A program made the translations under genes and the position numbers. Positions 12,561 through 28,451 of a DNA stretch of 64,000 nucleotides are shown piece by piece. Within the stretch, counting starts at the first letter, position 1. Every line of letters starts with the position of its first letter. This DNA comes from Strigamia acuminata (taxonomy: Eukaryota > Arthropoda > Chilopoda > Geophilomorpha > Linotaeniidae). The DNA lies in the NCBI GenBank assembly GCA_949358305.1, contig OX442315.1, positions 27,120,427 through 27,184,426 on the forward strand, given 5' to 3'. Below the pieces are notes generated by a model. That model made no database searches. It was not told the origin of the DNA and saw nothing but the letters and a program-made list of their open reading frames with translations.

Positions 12561-15500
12561 TGCTATGTACATTTCATCAAGATGAATCCACCTGCAGCTT
12601 CCTTCTTCAAATGGGGGACCTCAACATTTCCTTCTCCAGTTAACTGTTTTCGCTTATATAAATTTTCGAACAAAAAAAAAATATCGAAATTTTTTTTTTT
12701 TTTAAATTGTCTTTAGTCTGAACTGAGGATGGATGCAGTATAGCTATGCGGGGTGGGGTCGACGAACAGCGCAGTTTGCTAGGATTTTTCTATCACGTGA
12801 CATCATATCGGTGATGAGTATAGGGAGAAGAAGAGAGGTGTAAAAAAATGGAGGTTTTTTTTATTTTATTTATTTTTTTCTTTTTGTTCCGTTTTGCTAT
12901 TCTCTGCCATGATAAAGCATTGGAGAATGTTTGCTGTTGAAATATCTTGATGATGAAATTTAACTTTTTCTTTTTTTTCTCCATTTGTTTTAGCGAGGAA
13001 TTTTTATTGTTTTTATATTTCGAACGGTGTTCGACATTTTGAACGGTTTTGCCAGGGGGTCAACCTCCATCTTTGAGGCTTGGATTTAGGTTAATTTTGT
13101 GTCTAAGCTTGTTTAGATTAATCTATCAATCTAGAGTTGAATTTATTGAGGAAAAAATGGGGAAAATAGAGAGAAAAATGTATTATTTTGGTTTTACCTT
13201 CTTCCAGAAGCAATGGTGGTAGATAATGCCACGTAGAAAGCATGGCGATGATGATTTCTTAATTCCAATCCATTTTTTCCGGTTTAATTCTTCATTTCAT
13301 GATGACAACTTGAGAAAATAAACAGTGGATATAAATACACACAACTTTCACTAACATGCCCAATTACAAAGCTTAGAAATTGAATTCGTATTAAACTATC
13401 TACGGTAATTGACTTCTTACTTTATATCTTAAAAATAGACGAATTTTAGGCTTAATCAAACAACAACCACACAAACTGACGCAACTCGATGTTTCTTGCG
13501 TTTAATCTTAAAACAAAACCCACAATGCTTTATGTCATTTTCTAATTTTATAGACGCTCGAACGTTAAATTTGGTTGAGTTATTTTCATTTTTTCTTCTT
13601 AATTTATTGCTTTTAAAATTAGAATTAGATCCAATGAAAGATTTGTTTTCATTTCTTGTTTTCGTGCTGAATTTTGTATTGAAACTGCTAAAATTGACTT
13701 ATAATTGTCTATCTAAGGGTAAAAAACAATAGAAAATCTCTACTTTTTTTAACATATCAATTTTCTTTCATAATTTATGCCTTTTTTGTGAGCATAGACA
13801 TATATATCCCTCCCTCTTTTTTGCACCTAGTTTAAGTTATTGTAGAGTTATGGCGCTTGAGAGAGGATAAAACCATTAAAATATACTTCGATAATCATTT
13901 ACTTGAGAGTTTAATTTTGTTTTTGCTTGAACTGATCACTTGTTTTCAATATATATGTGTATGATTTGTATTTCTATGTGTATTTAACATTTCTTTGGTT
14001 CAAATATTGGTGTGTAGTTTAACCGCCAATAAACCGTCATAAACCCGATCATATTTTTGGTAAAAACTCGATAAACGAAACCCTGTTTGTTCATTAGAAC
14101 TGTAACAAGTTGAAAAGCTTCCCATTTTCTGTTATTTTCCGCAGAACAAAGACACCGTAAGTACTTAATTAGTTAATGGATCATTTTGCACGTAGAAAAT
14201 CGTGGAATATAATTGAGAAATAACTTTAACATGTGTAAAATAAGGAAATTAAGTTAATTCATCAAGGAAATTTCTCCAATTATAAAATAAATACAATTAT
14301 ACATGAAATGTAAGAAATTAATACGTTGTTCCACTCATCTTTTTACGAGTTTATCCTAAAAATAACTAGTAAAAACTAACTCAATTTCTTTTAGTAATTT
14401 CGAACAGCAATTTTTACCCCCTTTTTGCCACTTCAAAGACTGTTAGTTCCTTTTTTCAAAACAAAATCATAAAAATTACTTTCTCAACTAACTTTGCACC
14501 TTATAATTACCAAAATTAATTAAAACTCGATCTTTTTAAGCACTGGACGTCTTGTGCTCTACCTTACACCATCTATACTGGTTTCCTCACAAGTTTTAAC
14601 TATGATAATTGTGCCGAGTAAATTATGTGCACATGGGCTTGAATTTTGATTTTCTACTTGTACCACAACTTACAAAAGTCAACTTTCAACTAAAAGCTAA
14701 TGGCTTCTGGTCTTGAGTTATGCTCTTCAAATTTACCATAAATTTACAAGCCTATTCTTACATACGCATACACAAGAAAAAAAATAAAATAAAACTTTCA
14801 AACAAAACACAAAAGTGATCAAAATCTCACGATTTATAAATCTTTCAAATTCTCAAATTCCCAACCCCTAACCTTCACGCATCCTTTTCCCTACCAAATC
14901 TTAAACCAAAAACCATCCAAAACTACATAAGACCATCACGCCTGAGGTGTGAAAACCTAATTAAAACATTTGTACAAGAAAATTTATATAACAACAATTA
15001 CAGCACCTTGATTTTGGCTCATAAAAACGTCAATTTTTACACACTACCATAAAATCTACACAAATCAGTCGCAGCATAAACTTATAAAATCAAATATATA
15101 AGCCAAAAATCCTTGAAATTAATTTTTTCTCGAAAAATAAAAACAAATTATATAACTTACCCCATAAGAAACTCTCGCATTTCTACAGTCGGCGGACGAA
15201 TGCGTGTATATATCATCCCATTTTATTAGTATTTGATTCAAAACTTATCTCCACACCCAAATACTATACGGCTTACAACAATCAATTGCCTAATACGTAG
15301 TACTCATCACCTACACTACTCATTCCTGCGCTCAAGGCCTCACTCTCCTACAATCCCCAAAACCATCTAAAACAACATAAAAAAAAAAAGATTATTGTCT
15401 AAAAGAATAACAAAATTAAATATATATAAAAAGAAATTATTTTTTTTTGAAAGTCGAATTCTAAATACAAAATTCCTGAGCTTTCTTAAAGCCTTAACCT

Positions 15501-17320
15501 ATTTTATTTATACGTATGGGCACTTTTGTCGCATTTGAAACGCCAACTTTGCTAAAAGGGGCATCAAAACGGAAAAAAGAAAGAAAAAAAATCTTTTCCT
15601 AGGAAAGGGCAAAACGATAAAAGCGGACCTTACCCAGTATAGTCAAAAGATTTGGAGAGCAGCGTTGTTGCAACGATGCGTCCTATTGGCTGCTCGAGGT
15701 GGCACGTCACAAGAGAAGTGGATTCGCGCGGAATTTTGAGCCCCCCTCCCTTTGGCTGTATGACGACAGAAAAAAAGGACATTTCAGGCTCACATTCCAA
15801 TCTATACGCATCTATTTAATTTTGAACTGTTGCGTCTAGTGAATTAAATGGATTTTTTTTTTGTTATTTATTTTTTTTTTTTTGAATTCGAAATATTATT
15901 TTTTTTGGATAAAAAAGGTGCGGTGGAGTTGTTTTTTTTATTTTTTTAAATTGCGCAATAGCTCATTGACAATTTTATCATATCGTTTTAGGCTACGGTG
16001 GTGTAAATAAACATTTGAGCACAAAAAAATAAAAGATTAAAAAAATAATTTTTTTTATTTAATATTTTTTTTTTATTTTTTAAATTTGATGTCTCTTTTC
16101 TGTGTTTTTTTTAATGTTTTTTTTAATTGTGGTTTATTTAGTTTTATGTTGTCGTTTTATTTTGTAAATAATTCTGGCTGTGGTTGGTGCGATGATGTTT
16201 TGAATGAGTGTTTTTGGCTTAATTTTTTTGTTTCGTAATGTTTATCAGTTTTGAGTTTAGAAGTGGGTAAAATTTGATACGAAATAAGAAATAATCGCAA
16301 GTTCGGTCGAGTTTTTTCGTCTTAAAAAATGTAAAAACATGAAAAAATCATGTTTTTGCCCAAATGTTTGTTTTGAAATAAAATATATTTACATTTTGTA
16401 GGAAAAACAAATCGAGAAAAATTTCAACCGAAACAAAAATCCACTACTTAACAAAAATAAAAATAAAAAATAAAATAAATATATAAAGGTAAACAAAAAA
16501 GAAATTTTTTTCAGATCCGAAATGTAAGGTAAACACGCCGCTTCCTCGATTTATTAAATAAAAATTAATCACACTTATTGAATTTTTTTACGCTTTTAAA
16601 AATTTATTATTCTTAATCACTTCCTCAAAATTCTGAAGCGTGAAAAAATAATTCAAACCAACAAAATTTATTGTATAATTGTTTCCAAACGGTAATAACA
16701 GTAATTAATTAAAACCGAAAATTGTTTTCAAAAAAAATTCAAAATATTAAAATCCCTATTTCCGAAATCCGAAATCCCAAACCAAAAAAAAAAATGGCGT
16801 CCAATCTAACCAAAAAAAAAAATAAAAAATAAATTTAAAAAAAACTAAAAACCAACAACAAAGTGTAAAATACAACAAAACTTGTAAATACAAAATTAAA
16901 AACAATAATAAAAGGTTTATCGTGATTATGGAAAGAAATTTATGGTTTTGCTGAAGTACTTTACAATTTGACCCTAGGACCCCAAGAAGAGCGCGAGGGG
17001 GAAGTAAATGATGACGAGGATAAGGGATGAACCAGTGTGGGAAGAAAGAGAAGAAGAATTTGACAAAACAAGAACAAGCAAACCCAGGAATAACTGACGG
17101 ATGAATCGACCTTCAATACTCCACAATTAGGACCCAATCCAACATTTTAACCCTTAAAAATTCCCTTTTTCTCATAACTCTTCCCTGGTGGTATTAACTC
17201 AAACGACTTTTGCCGCCAAAATGGATTTTTTTTCAAATAAACAGGAAAAATGAAAGCTAAAGAAAGGAAAACTCCTTCAATGCATTTGGGATGGGTTTTT
17301 GACCACACACAGGGCTTGTC
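12561..17320. other. A/T-rich intergenic DNA; one promoter-like patch near 15.6-15.75 kb
   Basis: Mostly low-complexity A/T sequence with long T runs at 15850-16130. At 15625-15750 the minus strand reads AGCCAATAGGACG (a CCAAT box), then about 50 bp, then a strong donor (GTAAGG, read from the plus strand as CCTTAC near 15630). This resembles the start of a minus-strand transcript. A palindromic E-box TCACGTGA lies near 12793. No coding sequence was recognised. Confidence 0.3.
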
Positions 17321-18010
17321 CACCACTTAGGATGGACTAAGGTGCTCGCAGGTGTTGCCTCGGGACAGAAATTCCTTTCGAAATTGTGAACCGGAACTGC
17401 GAGAAGATCCAGCCTGCGGGTAGGGGGAATGCCGAATGGAATTCAAAGCTCCTACCCTCACATACAAACACACATGGGTAAATTAACAAAACAAAAAAAA
17501 AATAAAATAAAATAATTATTCCTCACAAAAAAAAAGAAAAAAGAAAAAAAAATAGAAATAAAGATAAATAATCAACACTTCCTACTCATAAATCCACCTT
17601 TTTGATGACATGTCAATTAAAGATAATTTACACTCGGATTGACAAGTCAATTTCCATCTTTTAACCCTTTAAATCCGACTGAATTCCAAATATTTCCCAC
17701 CCAACACACGAAGGTAAATCGTTTCCAACTTAAAACATTCAAATACCACCCCCTAAACGATGCATCGTCGTCATCTCTGGAATTTCCTCCCAAGGGAACT
17801 TCATTAGCCATCTGTTGAACAAAATTCTGTTGCACACGTACAACTACCATCATCGCGTGAATAAAAATTAATTTCAAAGAAAAAAAATCAAAACAAAAAC
17901 AAAAATAAATCCATAAAAATAAATAATTAAATTCTCCGTCCAGAATAATTGACAAAATTTATAATAAATGCAAAGTGTGATTTTTCCTCATCAATTTAGG
18001 CTCGGAGGCG
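17321..18010 (-). other. Exon-like islands of unknown identity (minus strand)
   Basis: Two balanced-composition patches in A/T-rich DNA. At about 17320-17415 the minus strand has a CCCTACCCGCAG acceptor followed by open sequence in two frames, one reading AGSSRSSGSQFRKEF. At 17740-17850 a minus-strand frame reads MANEVPLGGNSRDDDDASF, with ATG at 17809-17811. They might be exons of an undescribed transcript. I could not fix a donor between them or recognise a family, so no gene model is offered. Confidence 0.25.
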
Positions 18011-18520
18011 GGGCCAGTCATTGAAACCAAGAACGGGGGGTCGAATCAGATTCGCGGGTAAACTGCTGCTCCCCATCGAGGGCCAAAGGGACAGGAAGAC
18101 GACCAACAACAAGTCCAGGGAAAAAGGACAAGCATAGAATAGAAGATGTTGGGAGATCCCATGTGGCTGCCACCGAAATGCCACCCCCTGCCCCCCCTAC
18201 TCCCCCCCCTTTCTTGCTTTTCCCTGCGGAGAAAGGGGGTAAAAAGGGCGCATCTGTTGCGAGGTTTCAAGAACGAGGGAAGGCAAATGGGGGTGATCGG
18301 TTGGGGGCTAATGCCAAACTTGGTGCCCCTCGCGAAGAGGCGGATAAGGTTGACACCTCTTTCTCATCCGAGGAACCAATCTGGTCCAAGATCGAGTCTG
18401 ACTCTATTCCTTCCGCCTTGGCTCGCGGCAAGTCGTCTCATCAACGTCATCCAAGGTCGGGGACCGGCAGCCTATCAGCAACTGGCCATTGGGTTGGGCT
18501 TATCCCTCATTAAAAAGCGC
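18011..18520. other. G/C-rich island with overlapping open frames
   Basis: A G/C-rich block with a poly-C tract (about 18180-18210) and a GC-box-like element (AGGCGGGGCC near 18007). Two plus-strand frames are open, 18146-18571 and 18163-18513, and two minus-strand frames lie in the left half. The 18163 frame includes a hydrophilic part (SFSSEEPIWSKIESDS), but neither frame matches a family I know. A CpG-rich promoter or the exon of a non-coding RNA is equally possible. Confidence 0.25.
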
Positions 18521-18675
18521 GCGAATTTATCACTCAATGAAAGAATTCTTTTTTTTAATTTTTTTTTTTAATTTTAGAAAAAAAGATGATTTTTTTAAGG
18601 TGGGGAAACGATGTGGGACAAAATTATTTTTGTGGTGATTTTTTTTTTAAAAATAAGTTCTGTCAAGTATTTTTA

Positions 18676-18960
18676 GAGAAGTTTGTAAAATTTGATGTTT
18701 TTTTGTATTTATTTTGAGATTATTTTTGTAAAATTTAGTATTTTAGTGTTTATTTTGAGATTATTTTTGTATAATTTAGTATTTTAGTATTTATTTTGAG
18801 ATTATTTTTGTATAATTTAGTATTTTTGTGTTTATTTTGAGATTATTTTGGTAAAATTTGATATTTTCGTATTAATTTTGAGATTATTTTTGTAAAATTG
18901 GATATTTTCGTATTAATTTTGAGATAATTTTTGTAAAATTTAGTGTTTTTATATTTATTT
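18676..18960. repeat. 41-bp minisatellite, about 6-7 copies
   Basis: The landmark GAGATTATTTT (last copy GAGATAATTTT) recurs at 18716, 18757, 18798, 18839, 18880 and 18921, exactly 41 bp apart. Copies differ by a few substitutions. The unit is almost entirely A/T with a T-rich plus strand. Confidence 0.9.
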
Positions 18961-21275
18961 CTCACTTTTTGGAAATGTATTTATTCATTAAACAATTTTA
19001 ATTGATTTTGTAAAATCACTTCGTGAAATTTTCTATTTATTTTTAGCAATTTGAAATTTTTTTTTGCGTTTATAGGTGTAAGATTTAGTCATAAAATGGG
19101 CGCCACATCAAATTTAAAATAAAATAAAATAATTAATAGAGAAAAGAGGCGGCAGCGGTTTCTTGTGAAGATGAAAACAACGATAAACTCTGATGACCTT
19201 TAATGATTTTTTTTTTTTTCAGAATCAAAGAGCGGATCAATCTCCCTTTTCACAGTTGAAAGCCACGCATTATTCTTTTTTTCCCATTCAATATTTTCTT
19301 GATTTCCTTTTTCTTTCACCCCATTCAAAAAACCAACAAGTCCGAAAAATATTTCCATTTAATTTCCTCGCAAAACATTTAATTTCCATCATTTTCAAAA
19401 TTGATAGTGAGAACAAAATAACACCGAAGAAAAGAAGTAAAAAATTGTTCAAACTTGTGACGTTTCGGGTCAGTTTGATGAGCTATGACCACGGGGGGCG
19501 CATTCCATCGGAGCAATTTACGATGAAGGGAAATTTGTGGTCATTCATGGCGAATGCCAAACTCCAAACCCAAGGCTTTGCCGCGTTCGTCAACTCAATC
19601 CCAATGCCCCATTAAAATATCACCTCTTGAGGCCAACACCTGCACTTGACTTGAGCTGGTTCAATTTACAAGGATCAACTTCTACTTCTACTTCTACCTC
19701 ACCCAAAACTCAACACTTTCATCTTATTAAATTATTTTTTCAATTAAATTTACCATTTATTTTCAAGAACCCAAAGAGAAAGCTTCTTTCCCCGCTTTTA
19801 TCGACAACTGGTGACTCGTTTTCTCATAAAATTCGTGGTGTTCTCTAGAAAAAGATTATTTAGCGGTTTCCCAGCCCTTATTTCTTAGGTCGAGCCTCTC
19901 CCTTCCTCCCCACTTCCGGAGGGGTTGCAACAACTGCCATGACGTCATTCAATGTCATTTTAGTAACCAGTTGCTCATTCCAGTTTCTCATAAATAGATT
20001 GAAGCTTCATGGAAGTAGTTTTAGTTGCTCGTATCGTAACCTTTTTCTCGTGCCACTCCCTTCAAATTCCACCACTTCTTGACAGTTAACATTTATCCTA
20101 GTACCCCATGTGTACCCATTTCGGTTGCTTTTATTCTTGAAATTTTAAGAGACAAAAATATTCGAGTTTATATAATTATTTTCGTGTCGTTAGATAATTT
20201 AGAAATTGTTATATTTTCTGTGAAAATTACGTGGAGTTAAATAAATAAATTAATTAAATAAATAAAACATGTTTTACTATTTAAAGAAGTTTTCCCGCGC
20301 TTTACGTTTATTGTGTTCGACTTCTGATTTACTTTTCTTATTTTTTCTAAGTTTTGTGTTTTAAATCCTCGTTTAAACCTGTTAGCAGTTTATATAAATT
20401 ACGTAACAAAGGATTTTGAGTTTTATCCCACACGAAAAAAATGTTTGAAAGTATACTTACAAGTTTATCAACCCTCATTGATAGCCAACTTCCATACGAC
20501 GCATGTTTAGTATTTGTTAATACCACCGTAAGATAGCGCATGTTTGCAGTTATAAACGTCTCGATATAATTACCTCCTTTTTATTTTTGAAAACCGATTT
20601 GCTTTTTACTATTAGTTAATTAATAAATGAAAATTTCAAAACAAAAAAACAACATTATTATAATTTTCAAGTTTTAATAATTTACCAACATAAAATAATT
20701 TCAACAAAAAAATTGACCACAAAAAAAACAAAAACCAAATAATTTTGTCCAATTCGCTGTGGAAAATAAATATTTTTTGTTTAGAATTCTCATACCATCC
20801 GTTCCACTAAACTGAAATGTAAACACTATATTAAATTACAAAAATATTTACTCATATCTAATACATAAGAGCCTGACTAGTAATAACAAAAAACTATGCA
20901 GAGTTATTCAGAATTTGTGTACAAATCACATTTTGTCGCGATAAACATTTAGTTCATTCGAAAAACTTAATTCCTCTATTTTTATTAGGCAAATATTGCA
21001 ATTTGTTGTTTAAAAACGTCTAATATAACAGTATAATTGATTCACATATGTTGGATAGATGCTCACAAAGTTTTTAAAAAAAAAATTGGTCAAAGCCAAA
21101 GACGCATAAAATTGATTCAAGCAAATATCTGAGTGCATTGCGATTGATTTCATTCTTTTTTGGTCAATAGATTTCATGGCCATGGGACCTGCGATTGAAT
21201 AATTGAAATGTCAATATAAACAGAATATAAAATTTCTGTACATTAAAATTTCATCCTTCTTCAATCAAATTCGTG
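18961..21275. other. Intergenic DNA and RSPRY1 3' region, with a promoter-like patch at 19.9 kb
   Basis: Mostly A/T-rich. The 19.85-20.0 kb interval has an ETS-like CACTTCCGG and a perfect TGACGTCA palindrome (19940-19947), a promoter-like combination with no assigned gene. The 140-codon plus-strand ORF at 19193-19615 is of low coding quality. The segment closest to 21276 should hold the RSPRY1 3' UTR. Confidence 0.35.
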
Positions 21276-23659
<2,384 letters not shown>

Positions 23660-24281
23660 TATGAGACATATATAATCTGAAAAGATAAAAAAATTAAAAA
23701 TTAGAATTATCACCAACTATACCGATAAATTGATTTACCTTTTTTATTTTGCTACCTACAATAGAAAAATCATTTTCCATAGTTAAACCCATTGCTCCAT
23801 AAGAAAAGAAAACTGATTAAACTCGTTGTGTCGACTCCTCTTCCGTCAGATGTCGTACATGGCTGTAAATGACAATCATGTCGAGATAAGAAACGGTGTC
23901 GACATCCTTTAATCGAAACCTCTTTCAGTTTCAATTGCGATTTATGTCAAAGGAGTCAGTTCCGTTAGGATTTGCATAATTTTTAGTGGATTTCTTTTCT
24001 CTTGCCCATTTAAAACTAAAAAGACTACGGTGACATACCGCATATATGGTTTACTTACATTTTTGCATCGAATATCCTAAACCGCTGAGATTATTTCAAA
24101 AACTGACTACAGAAAATGTAATTATACTTACTTGTGATTTAAAACTCGTTGTCGAGTCAAAAATACTTTAAAACCTTCTCTAAATTTGAAATACAACAAA
24201 CATTTAGCGGCTATAGTAGTCATGTGGAAAGCGCCGTTACTTGGCCAGCAAACTCGTTCCTATTTTCATCGTATCGGAACA

Positions 24282-24289
24282 TGACGTCA
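24282..24289. promoter_or_regulatory. CRE/ATF palindrome between RSPRY1 and NDUFS3
   Basis: A perfect TGACGTCA, about 620 bp upstream of the RSPRY1 start codon and 180 bp past the NDUFS3 stop. It is a plausible element of the RSPRY1 promoter. Confidence 0.4.
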
Positions 24290-24398
24290 TCATTTATGAT
24301 GGAGGAGTAAGTTTATAGAAATTTCATAAATCATGGAGAATTAAATTAAAATTATTATTTGCAGCCTTGTAACGACGTATTTTGCGTCAAGTAGCAAT

Positions 24399-24404
24399 TT
24401 TATT
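24399..24404 (-). terminator. NDUFS3 polyadenylation signal
   Basis: AATAAA on the minus strand (TTTATT on plus), about 65 bp past the NDUFS3 stop codon. Confidence 0.5.
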
Positions 24405-24467
24405 TACTAAAACATCTATGATTTATATACATTTCATCCACGAACTAAGTGTAAACTAGATACATTT

Positions 24468-25587
<1,120 letters not shown>

Positions 25588-25954
25588 GTTTATTTCAATT
25601 TTCAATCGAACAAATCTTGGTGCTTTAGTTCCAATAATAGTACCAGGTTGCGCCACTGAAAAGAAAAAACGATACCATGACGATACTCTCTAGCGGAGCA
25701 CTTGTTTATCCCCTTGCCATGTCCGTGCCATATGTGCGAATATTCTATAATTTTCTAACTATTGTGTGAATTCAGAAAAACTGTCATCAGTACTTCCTTC
25801 TTCTTTTAACAACTTTTATTCTCATGGCTTTAAACAAAATACTGAATTAAAATTTTTAAAAAAAGCAAAAACTTAATTAACCACCCGAAATTAAGTAGTC
25901 CAAAAAAATCGATAAAAACATTCTATCTTTTTTCTACTTAAATGAACTTTTAAT
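25588..25954. promoter_or_regulatory. Bidirectional promoter interval of NDUFS3 and CDK10
   Basis: The start codons of NDUFS3 (minus) and CDK10 (plus) are separated by only 367 bp, so both promoters must lie here unless a first exon is missed. No TATA box is evident. The interval is A/T-rich with a more balanced core at about 25680-25740. Confidence 0.5.
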
Positions 25955-27733
25955 ATGGAAGCATTGAAATCACGGCAGGGGATATTCAAACGTTCGTACA
26001 CGCAGTCCCAGTATGACGATTACATACCGAACCGCGGGACGCATATCTTAAGCACGTTTTCTCGTAGCAGATCTGCTGCAATGGAGATTCCAGAGGAGGA
26101 TATGGTACTTTTTCCTTTAATTTCAAATGTAGATGAATTATTACATTAAATTTCTTACCGTGTTAACTTAATTTTAGCAAGGGAAATGCCGAATGGTGAC
26201 GGAATTCGAGAAATTAAATAGGATCGGAGAAGGGACCTACGGAATTGTGTGTACGTATTCGGACAAAGGAAACGTTATTTTTGTTTTTAATTTCAATTTG
26301 TGATTTATATTTGCGTATTGTGTTTTGATTAGATCGTGCAAGGGATACGAGAGAGCAAGATGACGATATCGTCGCGTTGAAAAAAATGAGAATGGAAAAG
26401 GAAGAGGATGGAGTTCCCATCAGTGTTTTACGAGAGATTAATATTCTTTTGAATGTTACACATCCTAATATCGTTCAGTTAAAAGACGTCGTCGTGGGGA
26501 AAAGTTTACAAAGGTATTCGTTATCTTTTTAGATTAAAAACAAAAATTACTCTATAATCTTGTATTTAATTTTTATTTGTTTTGAATTACAGTATATTTT
26601 TAGTTATGGAGTATTGTGAACAGGATCTTGCGAGTCTTCTTGACAACATGCAGTCACCATTCACAGAATCGCAAGTGAAGTGCATTATGCTACAAGTTTT
26701 TAACGGTCTTAAATATTTACACAAAAATTTTGTGGTACACAGGTAGATATATACAGAGCGCATTCATTTTCGTCATGGAGATAATAACTTTTATGATTTT
26801 TTAGGGATTTAAAAGTGTCCAATTTATTAATGACTGACAAGGGATGTGTAAAAATCGCTGATTTTGGACTGGCGAGAAAATACGGACTTCCACTTAAACC
26901 AATGACACCTAAAGTTGTCACGTTGTGGTACAGAGCGCCCGAATTATTGCTGCATGCTAAAACACAAACGACAGCCATTGATATGTGGTAACTATAAAAT
27001 TAATTTTTGTTTGGATGGACCCTTAATCTGATATTCAAAAATATTTTAGGGCTGCTGGTTGTATTCTGGGAGAGTTAATTTCCCACAAACCATTGATGCC
27101 AGGTCAATCAGATATTCATCAGTTGGATTTGATTATTGAATTACTGGGAACACCAAATGATATAATTTGGCCTGGGTTCTCTAGTATTCCTATTTTACAG
27201 AAGGTCAATCTTCGGCAGCAGCCGTATAATAACTTAAAGCATATTTTTCCATGGTTGTCGGCTGCTGGATTGAGATTACTTAATTTTCTTTTTATGTACG
27301 ACCCAAACAAGAGGTAAAGTTGTTTAAGAATGAGTGGTTTTAATTATTAAATAATTTAAAAATGTGATTTAGGATTACAGCGACAGAATGTTTACAAAGT
27401 TCCTATTTTAAAGAAGCGCCATTGCGTAAGTATTTGAATCGTCGGAAAAAAGAAATGGTTTGTTAATTATATGTTCAATACTATTCTAGCGTGTGAGCCA
27501 GAATTGATGCCATCGTTTCCACAACATAGAAACATTCCTAAAAGATTTTCAAGCACAGATATGGAACAAAGTCGGTCTAAATCTCATTCGACAGGACCTG
27601 ATACTAATATTGCCAGTATTTTTGGTGTTTCACAAAATGTAAATTTATTGATTTATTACTGAGTTCTATAGTGTGGTGTGAAAGTAATTTTTTTTTCTAT
27701 TTATATTAGCTTAAGAGAAGAAAGTTCGAGTGA
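25955..27733 (+). CDS. CDK10: Cyclin-dependent kinase 10
   Basis: Nine exons (25955-26104, 26178-26250, 26333-26513, 26593-26742, 26805-26987, 27050-27313, 27373-27425, 27490-27638, 27710-27733) give 408 residues. The kinase domain starts near residue 60: GEGTYG loop at 67-72, Lys91, the cyclin-binding helix PISVLRE at 103-109 (human PISSLRE), HRD 184-186, DFG 204-206 and TLWYRAPE from 224. The post-kinase segment [14 protein letters not shown] is diagnostic of CDK10. CDK10 pairs with cyclin M and phosphorylates ETS2 in vertebrates. The C-terminus is basic (LKRRKFE). The first exon encodes a 50-residue Ser/Arg-rich N-terminus that differs from the human one. All catalytic residues are present, so an active kinase is expected. 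Confidence 0.96.
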
Positions 27734-27880
27734 GAATCTGGAAGTTTCTTAAGTGACGACGAAATACATTTTAATAATTTCTACAAGCCTGTAACAAGGA
27801 TTTTGATTCTAACATTTTCATTTCACACACATTTATGTAATTTCTTCATTTGTGATGTTTATTTGTGTTTGTTGAAGAAA

Positions 27881-27886
27881 AATAAA
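27881..27886 (+). terminator. CDK10 polyadenylation signal
   Basis: AATAAA about 150 bp downstream of the CDK10 stop codon, on the coding strand. Confidence 0.55.
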
Positions 27887-28451
27887 CTAAATTATGGTTC
27901 TTTGAGTGTAATTTGTAGTGTTCTTTATTTAATTTGTAATATTTGTATTTTTTTAATGAACCTGTACCAGGAATGAAATCGCATTGATTTTAGATAATGT
28001 AGTTCTATGGTGTATACAGTAATTACAAATTTTTTTCGTGATGATAAATTCCAATTTAACTTCTGGTACAATCCAGTATTTTAATTATTTATTCAACACA
28101 AAAAAAAGAGTGAAAAAGAAACAGATGAATTATGAACTTTGGGATATTTACATCCAGCTGGAACCACCCCATTTCGTAAACCAATAAAATCAATAACAAC
28201 CACTAATGGGAAAATTAAATAAATAAATAAATAATTACCATATAATTTTAATCGTCGTAGTATTTTTTTTAAATTTTATTTATTATTTATTTATTATCCT
28301 TACATATTTCGAAAATAAAATTGTAAAAAGGAAAAAAAATTAGTTATATTATCAGGCCTTGAATCAACGACACACTTTTGGTTGGCTGTGACCGATTGTA
28401 GAGCAGCGAGTGCGAGTCCGGCCCGGTAGCGGTAAGATTTCTCTTGCAAAC

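Noticed and set aside
19193-19848. Overlapping 140- and 103-codon plus-strand frames
   Set aside because: Phe/Lys/Ser-rich and starting in a poly-T tract; they overlap each other in different frames and match no family.
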